A stretch of 64,000 nt of DNA from Bradyrhizobium iriomotense (GTDB taxonomy: Bacteria; Pseudomonadota; Alphaproteobacteria; Rhizobiales; Xanthobacteraceae): contig NZ_JAFCLP010000005.1 of NCBI RefSeq assembly GCF_018129405.1, positions 124,001-188,000 on the forward strand, given 5' to 3'. The notes beneath the pieces are model-generated. The model was given only the letters and a program-made list of their open reading frames with translations, did not search any database and was not told the DNA's origin. Position numbers and translations under genes: made by a program. This document shows, one piece after another, positions 45,688 through 53,053 of this stretch (positions are counted from its first letter, which is position 1; every line of letters starts with the position of its first letter).

Positions 45688-46929
45688 TCACCGCTTCGCG
45701 TCGGCCTGCTCCGTCGCGTTGCACGAGATCAGCATCGTATAAGGCCGGGCGTTGCCGGCGATGTCGGTGGTCTTGAGTTCGCCCTTCGGCTCGGCGGTCT
45801 GATAGGGCACCACGGAGTTGTCGAGGAAGTCGCGCAACGCGCCGGTCTTGATGGCGAAGTTGATGTTTTCGGGGATGTTGCCGGTCGCGACCGCGATCCG
45901 CAGATTGTCGAGCTTTCCCGTGACCACGCCCACGATCTGCCCGGTGGTGTCGAACAGCGGGCCTCCGCTGTTGCCGGGCTGCACGGGCGCACTGATCTGA
46001 AGGAAACGCGAATCGTTGCGCATGCCACTGAGCGAGCTCACGATGCCGGTGGTCACGGTGAAGTCCGAGCTCAGTAGCCCGTGGTAGGGAAAGCCGATCG
46101 CGACGACGGAATCGCCGGAGCGGATCGAGCGGTCGCGGATCCGGGCAAACTCCTTGAACGTCACTGTCGACGGCGCCTGCAAAAGGGCGAGATCGTTGTT
46201 TGCATCGCTCGATACGACGCGCAACACCATTGCGGCTTCGCCCGTGAGATTGCCCTTGAGGTCGCTGCAGCCGTCGATCACATGGTTGTTCGTGACGATG
46301 TGTCCATTGGCGCTGACCACGAAGCCGGTGCCGCTCTTTGACTTGGCGGACTTGCCGGCCGACGGCGACGCCGGCTTGTCCGCCGTGGCCGCCGGCTTCG
46401 CGGTACCCTTGGTGAAATCCCCAGCCTTGCCGAGCCCGTCTGCCTTCACCCGCGTGACGCAGTTCGCCAGTGCCGCGATCATGGGCGCCGTCGACGTCAA
46501 CACGAATTGGAGCGGCTTGCTGCCGTTGGTCGTCACCACCATCAGGCTTGCCTTCTGGAAGGTGCGAGCGACGTTGAGGGGCAGGATGGTCGTCACCATG
46601 TTGGGGGCGCCGGCGGTCGCAAACAACCTGGCCTGCTCCTGGCCGTCGAAGATGAAGTCGACGGGTGCGGTATCGCCCTTGTTGAAGCGAAAGCCAGGAC
46701 TGGCGAGGCTCAGCAGCCAGGAGCCGGCCGCATTCTGCGCGACGACGAGACTCACCCCGTTGGCGTAAGGCGCAGTGGCCGCACAATGCGAGAACGCTCC
46801 CGTCTCGTCATTGCTGAAGGCGCCGCCGATCCAGTTGCCGACATTGATGGAGCCGAACGGTCCCGCCGCGTTCGCCGCGACGACACTCACCTGCAACACT
46901 GACGCAACGATTAACGACTTAAGCCACAT
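45688..46929 (-). CDS. Trypsin-like serine protease, secreted (S1C/DegP-like domain)
   Basis: 413 residues with a signal peptide (to about VVAANAA). Residues ~22-160 are an N-terminal beta-rich region of unknown family; a Lys/Ala/Pro-rich linker follows; the protease domain runs from GTGFVVSANGHIVTNNHVIDGC. Catalytic His216 (NNHVID), Asp246 (NNDLALL) and Ser321 (PGNSGGPLF) are present. No PDZ domain follows. It should act in the periplasm or outside. The accessory N-terminal domain is of interest. Confidence 0.9.
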   Translation of the reverse strand: MWLKSLIVASVLQVSVVAANAAGPFGSINVGNWIGGAFSNDETGAFSHCAATAPYANGVSLVVAQNAAGSWLLSLASPGFRFNKGDTAPVDFIFDGQEQARLFATAGAPNMVTTILPLNVARTFQKASLMVVTTNGSKPLQFVLTSTAPMIAALANCVTRVKADGLGKAGDFTKGTAKPAATADKPASPSAGKSAKSKSGTGFVVSANGHIVTNNHVIDGCSDLKGNLTGEAAMVLRVVSSDANNDLALLQAPSTVTFKEFARIRDRSIRSGDSVVAIGFPYHGLLSSDFTVTTGIVSSLSGMRNDSRFLQISAPVQPGNSGGPLFDTTGQIVGVVTGKLDNLRIAVATGNIPENINFAIKTGALRDFLDNSVVPYQTAEPKGELKTTDIAGNARPYTMLISCNATEQADAKR

Positions 46930-47033
46930 GCCAGCCCCCGGAACGCTTTTGCGCGCATCTTATCTGCGGGGATGGGTGCTGCGCAACCGGCAGTTGTTCG
47001 CACGGATCGAATCCCGCCGGGGCGACTTTCGGC

Positions 47034-47076
47034 TTGCCATTACTTTGCGATCCTATATACTTTGCAATACAAAGTA
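47034..47076 (+). promoter_or_regulatory. Promoter with palindromic operator TACTTTG-N5-CAAAGTA
   Basis: A -35-like TTGCCA at 47034-47039, 16 bases, then TATACT (47056-47061). An inverted repeat TACTTTG (47058-47064) / CAAAGTA (47070-47076) overlaps the -10 box and start region; a further ACTTTGC half-site stands at 47042. The same palindrome recurs at 48129. The winged-helix protein encoded at 47732 is the obvious binder. Confidence 0.7.
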
Positions 47077-47115
47077 ACGGGCCGATAACCCCGGAAACGT
47101 GGGCGGAGCGAGGTT

Positions 47116-47745
47116 TTGGCGTTGCCGATGCGCGATCTCGACAAGGCACTGGCTGACATCGTGGCGATCCGCAGCCAGATCGCGGCGGGCACGGCGTTCC
47201 GCGGCTATGGCCCGGCCACGATGGCGGCAACCGGCGCCGTCGCGCTGCTCACCACGATCCTGCAATTCTGGCTGCTTGGTGATCCAAGCAGCGAGCCGGT
47301 CGGCTTCTTCCTCGGCTGGCTCATCGCCGCCCTGCTGTCCGGCCTGATGATCGGTATCGAGATGCGCGCGCGTTCGCGCCGTCATCATTCCGGCCTTGCC
47401 GATGCCATGATCCACCAGGCGGTCGAGCAGTTTCTGCCTGCCGGCGTTGCCGGTGTGCTGCTCGCGGTCGTGATGTGGAAGTTCGCGAGCGAGACGCTGT
47501 GGTTGCTGCCGGGCCTGTGGCAGATCCTGGTGTCGCTCGGCATCTTCGCTTCGGTCCGCTCGCTGCCGCGCACCGTCGCACTCGCCGGGGCCTGGTATTT
47601 CGTTTCCGGCTTCGCGGTCGTGGTGCTCGCGAGCCGAACCCATACCCTGTCGCCATGGACCATGGGGTTGCCTTTCGTGATCGGGCAGTCGGTGATGGCG
47701 GGCATTCTGTATTTCGCGTCCGGAGACAACGATGTCGAAGACTGA
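47116..47745 (+). CDS. Integral membrane protein, unknown function
   Basis: 209 residues from a TTG at 47116 (GGAG seven bases upstream), or 205 from the ATG at 47128. About five hydrophobic segments: GYGPATMAATGAVALLTTILQFWLL, VGFFLGWLIAALLSGLMIGI, FLPAGVAGVLLAVVMWKF, LWQILVSLGIFASV and later. Charged cytoplasmic loops (RARSRRHH) and the tail DNDVED. Unknown, but it is the first gene of a small operon with a winged-helix regulator, overlapping it by 14 bases, and is under the palindromic operator. Confidence 0.7.
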   Translation: MALPMRDLDKALADIVAIRSQIAAGTAFRGYGPATMAATGAVALLTTILQFWLLGDPSSEPVGFFLGWLIAALLSGLMIGIEMRARSRRHHSGLADAMIHQAVEQFLPAGVAGVLLAVVMWKFASETLWLLPGLWQILVSLGIFASVRSLPRTVALAGAWYFVSGFAVVVLASRTHTLSPWTMGLPFVIGQSVMAGILYFASGDNDVED

Positions 47746-48106
47746 CAGCGCGCCTTTTTCCTATGAAGGGCTCGACCGCGTCATCCACGAGAAGGCGAGG
47801 CTCGGGCTTCTGACCTCGCTGATGGCGCATCCGAAGGGTCTGGCGTTCGCCGACCTCAAGCAGCTCTGCGGGCTGACCGACGGCAATCTCAGCCGGCATC
47901 TTGCGGTGCTCCAGGAGGCCGGCCTCGTCGAGGTGACCAAGGGCTATGAGGGCAATCGTCCGCACACCACCTGCCGCCTGACCAAGGCCGGCCGCCGCCG
48001 CTTCCTCGATTATCTCGCCGTGCTCGAGCGCCTGGTGCGCGACGCGGCAAAAGCCGCCGGCCGCGATGCGCCGCCGCTCGGCCGCCTCGGTATCATCTCG
48101 ACCTGA
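47732..48106 (+). CDS. Winged-helix transcriptional regulator
   Basis: 124 residues, ATG inside the end of the previous gene. Winged helix: HEKARLGLLTSLMAHPKGLAFADLKQLCGLTDGNLSRHLAVLQEAGLVEVTKGYEGNRPHTTCRLTKAGRRRFLDYLAVLERLV. The C-terminal helix is suited to dimer formation. The palindromes before the operon and over the uppS start suggest it is an autoregulator of both parts. No ligand-binding residues are visible. Confidence 0.85.
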   Translation: MSKTDSAPFSYEGLDRVIHEKARLGLLTSLMAHPKGLAFADLKQLCGLTDGNLSRHLAVLQEAGLVEVTKGYEGNRPHTTCRLTKAGRRRFLDYLAVLERLVRDAAKAAGRDAPPLGRLGIIST

Positions 48107-48128
48107 TCCTCCCCTTTTTTGACCGGAG

Positions 48129-48145
48129 ACTTTGCAATGCAAAGT
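48129..48145 (+). promoter_or_regulatory. Second copy of the palindromic operator, over the uppS start codon
   Basis: ACTTTGCAATGCAAAGT is a perfect palindrome with one central base. Its middle ATG (48137-48139) is the uppS start codon and the ribosome site GGAG lies just left. It matches the site at 47058-47076 in the ACTTTGCAATnCAAAGT core. Binding here would block a reading transcript, or in the RNA the hairpin would hide the start. Confidence 0.8.
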
Positions 48146-48877
48146 GACATCACGTCCCGTAACGAGAAGCTTCATGTCGGCATCATCATGGATGGCAACG
48201 GCAGATGGGCCACGCGACGCGGCCTGTCGCGCGTGCGCGGCCACGAGGCCGGCGTCGAGACCATCCGCCGCATCGTCGAGGCGGCACCCAAGCAGGGCAT
48301 CGGCACGCTGACGCTCTATGCCTTCTCCGCCGACAATTGGCGGCGGCCGAAGGCCGAGGTCGCCGCGCTGATGACCTTGCTGCGCTTCTATCTCGCCAAC
48401 GAGGTGCAGAGCCTCGCCAGGAACGGCGTGCGCCTCACCGTGATCGGCCGCCGCGACCGGCTGCCTGACGGCATTGCCACTGCGATCGCGCGCGCCGAAG
48501 AGGCGACCGCCCGCGGCAGCACACTGCATCTGCGTATCGCCGTCGACTACTCCGCGCGCGATGCCATCCTCAACGCGGCCGCCAAGGCGGCGGCGCTGAC
48601 CAGCCTCACCCGCGAAGCGTTCTCGCAGCTCGTCACCGGCGAGGCCGGCCTTCGCGACGTCGATCTCATCATCCGCACCTCGGGCGAGAAGCGGCTGTCG
48701 GACTTCCTGCTCTGGGAAGGCGCCTATGCCGAGCTGCACTTCACCGAGCGGATGTGGCCCGAATTCGACGCGGGCGATCTCACGGAGGCGCTCGCCGCCT
48801 TCCACAACCGCGAGCGCCGGTTCGGCGGTCTGCAGGCGATCCTCCCCGAAGAGGTGCCCTCGCTCTCTCGTGTGTGA
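48137..48877 (+). CDS. uppS: Isoprenyl (undecaprenyl) diphosphate synthase-like protein
   Basis: 246 residues from the ATG at 48137. IIMDGNGRWATRRGLSRVRGHEAGVETIRRIVEAAPKQGIGTLTLYAFSADNWRRPKAEV carries the diphosphate-binding Asp and family motifs; later DLIIRTSGEKRLSDFLLWEGAYAELHFTERMWPEFDAGDL. It joins isopentenyl diphosphate to farnesyl diphosphate in cis to make the lipid carrier for wall and surface polymers. It is away from the usual frr-cdsA setting, so it may be a second, specialised copy; that is inference. Confidence 0.92.
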   Translation: MQSDITSRNEKLHVGIIMDGNGRWATRRGLSRVRGHEAGVETIRRIVEAAPKQGIGTLTLYAFSADNWRRPKAEVAALMTLLRFYLANEVQSLARNGVRLTVIGRRDRLPDGIATAIARAEEATARGSTLHLRIAVDYSARDAILNAAAKAAALTSLTREAFSQLVTGEAGLRDVDLIIRTSGEKRLSDFLLWEGAYAELHFTERMWPEFDAGDLTEALAAFHNRERRFGGLQAILPEEVPSLSRV

Positions 48878-48956
48878 CCCGCGTTGATTTGCCGCGTGGC
48901 TCGGATCGTGCTCTAGTATCGGGTGGGGTATCCCCAGCGATGGGAGCTTTCACAAG

Positions 48957-49442
48957 ATGCGCGCAGTCCTGGATTATTGCACCGGCGGAACGGAACGGCA
49001 GGTTGCAGCCGGCACGCTCGTCGTGACCGAGGGTGGCACCAGCGGCCATCTCTACGTGCTGATGCAAGGCAAGCTCGAGGTGCTCAAGGGCGAGATGGTG
49101 GTCGCCACCGTCACAGAGCCCGGCGCGATTCTCGGCGAGATGTCCGTGCTCCTGGGCCTGCCGCACACCGCAACCGTGCGGGCCTGCTCCGATGCCGTCA
49201 TCTACGAGTTCGAGGACGCCGCCTCGTTCCTCAAGCAGGAGCCGGGCATCGCGTTGCTGATCGCAAAGATGCTGGCGCAGCGGCTCAACGTCGCCAACAC
49301 CTATCTTGCCGATCTCAAGCGGCAATATGCCGGGCATGGCACGCATCTGGCCATGGTCGGCGAGGTGCTGCAGAGCATGATCAACCTGCCGCCGCTTGAG
49401 GTCGAGCCAGGCTCGGATCGGCAATCTGATCCAAGAATGTGA
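48957..49442 (+). CDS. Cyclic-nucleotide-binding domain protein
   Basis: 161 residues, ATG with GGGAGC upstream. Single cNMP-binding beta-roll: AGTLVVTEGGTSGHLYVLMQGKLEVLKGE then LGEMSVLLGLPHTATVRACSDAVIYEF. The usual phosphate-binding Arg (PRAATV) is replaced by His-Thr (PHTATV), so binding of cAMP may be weak or altered. No DNA-binding helix is seen. It follows uppS by 79 bases. The last 62 bases overlap the tail of the metallophosphoesterase on the other strand. Confidence 0.85.
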   Translation: MRAVLDYCTGGTERQVAAGTLVVTEGGTSGHLYVLMQGKLEVLKGEMVVATVTEPGAILGEMSVLLGLPHTATVRACSDAVIYEFEDAASFLKQEPGIALLIAKMLAQRLNVANTYLADLKRQYAGHGTHLAMVGEVLQSMINLPPLEVEPGSDRQSDPRM

Positions 49443-50208
49443 GCCAGTCGGGCGGCGCCTCGATGGGAGCTGCGGGCCGCTTCAGCGGCGCGGCAAGGTC
49501 GATCCACTGCGCTTGGCCCGCCGCCAGCCAGAACGCCTTGTCCGCACCGAAATCCAGCACGATGTAGGTCGGGGGACGGCCGGGCTGCAGGCCGGTGTTG
49601 AACACCCAGGTCTGGCCCAGCCGGTCGAACCACGATCCATTGGTGATGAAGGGCGATTGATGCACATGGCCCGAGATCACCATCGACGGCTGGTACTGCA
49701 TGATCCACTGCACCAGCTCGACATCGCCGAAGAAGCGCTTGCCGCCCCAGCTCGTCGGTGAATCCGCCGGCGGCGCATGATGCGCCCAGATCCACCGCTG
49801 CGGCCGGCTGGCGGCGGCATCGCGCAACTGGTCGATGAGGCGCTGCTTGACCAGCGGCCCGTCCCACCACGGGCACACCGTGAACAGGATGTCGCCGATG
49901 GTGAGGCTGTCGCCGTCGCAGGCAACGCCGAGCTCGCGCACCTCCGAGATCCAGCGCGAGATCTTTTCGCCCTCCGCATTGCGCTCGTCGAGGTCGTGAT
50001 TGCCGGAGCAGAGGATCACGCGGGTCTTTGCGGCAAACAGCGCGAGGTATTTCTTCACCACCACGATCTGCGCGCGGAAATCCACCATCGAGCCGATGTC
50101 GAGCGCGTCGCCGGCGAAGATCAAGAGGTCAAATTGCGGCGCCGCGCTGACCAGCCAGTCGAGCTGCGGCAGCGAGTAGTGCAGGTCGGCCACGACCAGG
50201 CAGCGCAT
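49381..50208 (-). CDS. Metallophosphoesterase
   Basis: 275 residues with the five calcineurin-like motifs: VADLH, GDALD, SGNHD, the His in AHHAPP and GHVHQSP. The family hydrolyses phosphoesters, including cyclic nucleotides, with two metal ions. Proximity to a cyclic-nucleotide-binding gene is suggestive, but they are convergent. The stop lies inside the end of that gene. Cytosolic; no signal peptide. Confidence 0.9.
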   Translation of the reverse strand: MRCLVVADLHYSLPQLDWLVSAAPQFDLLIFAGDALDIGSMVDFRAQIVVVKKYLALFAAKTRVILCSGNHDLDERNAEGEKISRWISEVRELGVACDGDSLTIGDILFTVCPWWDGPLVKQRLIDQLRDAAASRPQRWIWAHHAPPADSPTSWGGKRFFGDVELVQWIMQYQPSMVISGHVHQSPFITNGSWFDRLGQTWVFNTGLQPGRPPTYIVLDFGADKAFWLAAGQAQWIDLAAPLKRPAAPIEAPPDWLTFLDQIADPSLARPQAAAG

Positions 50209-50418
50209 GGAAAATCCGTCGGCGAGAGATCAAAAATGTCAGGGGATTCCAAAACGTCACAAAGCAAGAAGCAGACCAGCCCGGCCGCCCCTTCGCGTCA
50301 ATCCAACCGGCGACAGCATGCTGCGGCGCGCCGCCGAGCGCAAGGGGGCGGCAACGCGAGGGCTGGACCGGATCGCCGAATTCTGGTGTCGTGGCCTACC
50401 CTCAACACCCGTGTCCAC

Positions 50419-51108
50419 ATGACCTCCTTCAAGACCATTCGTGCGCGCGCCGAGAAGCGCAAGGGCGGGCCCAAGGCGCTGGACAAGCTGATGCCCGACA
50501 AGCCCGACCTGAAGCGTCTGGCCAGGCTCGGCGACGACCGCATCCTCGCCGAGATGACCAAGCGGGTGTTTTGCGCCGGCTTCGCCTGGAGTGTGATCGA
50601 TTCGAAATGGGACGGCTTTGAAGACGCCTTCCTGCATTTCCAGCCGGCCAAGCTGAGCTTCCAGCCCGAGGATTATTGGGAAGGCCTGCTGCGCGATGCG
50701 CGCATCGTGCGCAACGGCGCCAAGATCATGTCGGTGCGCGACAACGCCGCCTTCGTGCAGGAGATCGCGAAGGAGCACGGCAGCTTCGGCAAGTTTCTGG
50801 CGAAATGGCCGGCATCCAACGAGGTCGGCCTGCTCGATCTGCTCACCAAGCGCGGCAGCCGGCTGGGCGGCAACACCGGCCAGATGCTGCTGCGTTTCGT
50901 CGGCTGGGACGGTTTCGTCACCTCCAAGGACGTCGTCGTGTGCCTGCGCGATGCCGGCCTCGACATCGCCGAAGAGGTGAAATCGAAGGGCGACCTCGCC
51001 AAGGTTCAGGCGCAGTTCAACGCCTGGGCCGAGGAGACCGGACTGCCCTACACATATCTGTCGCGCATCTGCGCACTGTCGGTCGGCGAAAACCGCAGCG
51101 AGCATTAG
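50419..51108 (+). CDS. DNA-3-methyladenine glycosylase I-like protein
   Basis: 229 residues from the ATG at 50419; a longer frame to 49777 is not supported. The Tag-like pattern is visible: EMTKRVFCAGFAWSVIDSKWDGFEDAFLHFQPAKLSFQPEDYWEGLLRDARIVRNGAKIMSVRDNAAFVQEI and the later KRGSRLGGNTGQMLLRFVGWDGFVTSKDVV. Tag removes 3-methyladenine from DNA. The Zn-binding Cys and His of E. coli Tag are not obvious, so this is the divergent branch. Confidence 0.75.
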   Translation: MTSFKTIRARAEKRKGGPKALDKLMPDKPDLKRLARLGDDRILAEMTKRVFCAGFAWSVIDSKWDGFEDAFLHFQPAKLSFQPEDYWEGLLRDARIVRNGAKIMSVRDNAAFVQEIAKEHGSFGKFLAKWPASNEVGLLDLLTKRGSRLGGNTGQMLLRFVGWDGFVTSKDVVVCLRDAGLDIAEEVKSKGDLAKVQAQFNAWAEETGLPYTYLSRICALSVGENRSEH

Positions 51109-51136
51109 GTCACGAGAACCTCGGAGAAATCACAAA

Positions 51137-51430
51137 ATGGCCAAAGCCTATTGGGTTGCCACCTACCGCGCGATCAAGAATCCCGATGCGATGGCGGCCT
51201 ATGCCAAGCTGTCGCGGCCGGCGATCGAGGCGGCCGGGGGCCGTGTGCTCGCGCGCGGCGTGCCGGCTGCGGCCTTCGAGCTCGGCCAGATGGAGCGCGT
51301 CGTTCTCATCGAGTTCGACAGCGTCGAGCGCGCCAAGGCGGCCTATGCCAGCCCGGCCTACCAGGCCGCACACGATCTGCTCGGCGATGGCGCCGATCGC
51401 GACATCCGGATCGTCGAAGCCGCCGAATAG
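51137..51430 (+). CDS. DUF1330 family protein
   Basis: 97 residues, MAKAYWVATYRAIKNPDAMAAYAKLSRPAIEAAGGRVLARG, ending EFDSVERAKAAYASPAYQAAHDLLGDGADRDIRIVEA. A dimeric alpha-beta barrel (ferredoxin-like) small protein. No function known. It lies 28 bases after the glycosylase gene, possibly one transcript. Confidence 0.88.
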   Translation: MAKAYWVATYRAIKNPDAMAAYAKLSRPAIEAAGGRVLARGVPAAAFELGQMERVVLIEFDSVERAKAAYASPAYQAAHDLLGDGADRDIRIVEAAE

Positions 51431-51633
51431 CGCCGTTCACGCCGGATCGTGTGCATCCTGTGGCGATCTCGTGCCGCCAGCGCGGCAGATGAACCGCATG
51501 ATCACGAAATGCATTTTGAAGGAACATTTGTGCGCAGCACCTGTTCGGGAGTCTGAGCCAGGCGCGCAGGCGCAGGGAACGCCCGCTCTGGCCCAAGCCC
51601 ATGAAACCGGACACGACAGCAACGGAGCAGCGC

Positions 51634-51927
51634 ATGAAGCTAACAACCGAACAGGTGAAGCAGACCGTTCATCAACTCGGCGCCCAGGTGCTGCCCGACG
51701 AGCATCCCGCCATGCCTCAGCTCAACAGCATGTTCGGCGAGCACACCTTCTTCGTCGACGAGATGGGCCTCAAGGTGCTCGAACCCACCCCGTCACTCGG
51801 AGCAGATCGCCAGAGCGGCGAAGTGGTCAGCCTCGCCGACTGGAGCGATTCGGACCTGACGCGCCTGATGGCGCACGAGCCGGAGCCGACCGGCGTGATC
51901 GTGGTGTTCGAGCAGATGAAGCATTGA
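51634..51927 (+). CDS. Small hypothetical protein
   Basis: 97 residues from the ATG at 51634, with GGAG six bases upstream; an in-frame ATG at 51601 lacks a site. Acidic, with DEHPAMPQLNSMFGEHTFFVDEMGLKVLEP and EVVSLADWSDSDLTRLMAHEPEPTGVIVVFE. No signal or membrane part. I recognise no domain. Confidence 0.7.
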   Translation: MKLTTEQVKQTVHQLGAQVLPDEHPAMPQLNSMFGEHTFFVDEMGLKVLEPTPSLGADRQSGEVVSLADWSDSDLTRLMAHEPEPTGVIVVFEQMKH

Positions 51928-52070
51928 AGGCATGCCCGGATTGACCGGTCATGGCCGGTGATCCCGAGGACAGCGGTCCGCGCCGGGCGTGCATTCGCCG
52001 ACGCCAGGTCCAGCCGTGCCGTCGCGCTCCGGCCTGTCGAGGTCGGAGCGCGAGGTCCGGTCATCGCGCT

Positions 52071-52991
52071 TTAGTTCGTGCCGCCTGTCCGATAGGCGGC
52101 GGGGTCGCCGCTGTCGATCAGATTCTCGATCGCACGTTTGAGCGGCACGCTCATCGGAACGTTGAGATTGATGCCCTTCGGCAGCGTCGGCGCCTGGAAC
52201 CATTTGGCATAGATCTTTTCGATCTCGCCGCTGCGATAGACGGCGGCGATTGCGTCATCGACCACCTTCTTGAGCGCCGGATCGTCGCGGCGCATCATGA
52301 TGCCGTACGGCTCGATCGACAACGCCTCGTCGGACACGGTGTAGTCGCCGGGATTCGCCGAATCCGCCACCCGGCTGTAGAGCAGGATGTCGTCCATCAG
52401 GAAGGCATCGGCGCGGTATGACTCCAGCATCCGGAATGCCTCGCCATTGTCCTTGGCGGCGAGGATGGTGAGATTGAGGTTTTGCCGTCCGTTGAGCTCG
52501 CTGATCTGCTTGATGTTGGTGGATCCGATGGTGGATACGACGACCTTGCCCTTGAGGTCATCCAGCGTCCGGAGCTTGGCGGCCGCCCTGGCGGCGAAGC
52601 GGTTCGCGGCGACGAAATAGGTCGTCGAGAACGACACCACTTTCTGCCGCTCGAGATTGTTGGTGGTCGTTCCGCATTCGAGATCGATCGCTCCGCTGAG
52701 GACCGACGGAATGCGGCCCGATGGCGTGACCGGCACCAGCTTGACGTCGAGCTTTGGCAGGCCGAGCCGCGCCTTCACCGCATCGACGGCGAGGTAGCAG
52801 AGGTCCATGGCGTAACCGACGACCTTTTCATTCTCGTCGTAGTACGAGAACGGGATCGACGATTCGCGGTGGCCGAGCGTGATGGTGCCGGTGCGCCGTA
52901 TCTTGTCCAGCACGCCGCTGAGCTCCTCGGCCGTCGCCGCCTGGGCCGCGATGCTCAGCGCCGCCGCGGCCAGGATCATCCTGATGGTCAT
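52071..52991 (-). CDS. Amino-acid-type ABC transporter substrate-binding protein
   Basis: 306 residues from the ATG at 52991 (GAAGGG about eight bases upstream). Signal peptide to ATAEE, then LDKIRRTGTITLGHRESSIPFSYYDENEKVVGYAMDLC and the PSVLSGAIDLECGTTTNNLERQK and GKVVVSTIGSTNIKQISE segments, the family 3 periplasmic fold. Binds a small amino-acid-like molecule. No permease or ATPase gene is present here, so it may serve a remote system or signal to the GGDEF-EAL gene 62 bases upstream. Confidence 0.9.
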   Translation of the reverse strand: MTIRMILAAAALSIAAQAATAEELSGVLDKIRRTGTITLGHRESSIPFSYYDENEKVVGYAMDLCYLAVDAVKARLGLPKLDVKLVPVTPSGRIPSVLSGAIDLECGTTTNNLERQKVVSFSTTYFVAANRFAARAAAKLRTLDDLKGKVVVSTIGSTNIKQISELNGRQNLNLTILAAKDNGEAFRMLESYRADAFLMDDILLYSRVADSANPGDYTVSDEALSIEPYGIMMRRDDPALKKVVDDAIAAVYRSGEIEKIYAKWFQAPTLPKGINLNVPMSVPLKRAIENLIDSGDPAAYRTGGTN

Positions 52992-53053
52992 GTTGCAGCC
53001 CTTCGTTGGAGATCGACAAATCGTATCTGGAGCGGATCGATCATGCCGTCCGC

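Noticed and set aside
49777-50418. Extension of the Tag-like gene to 49777
   Set aside because: It mirrors the metallophosphoesterase gene and lacks the family pattern; the Tag domain starts near 50419.
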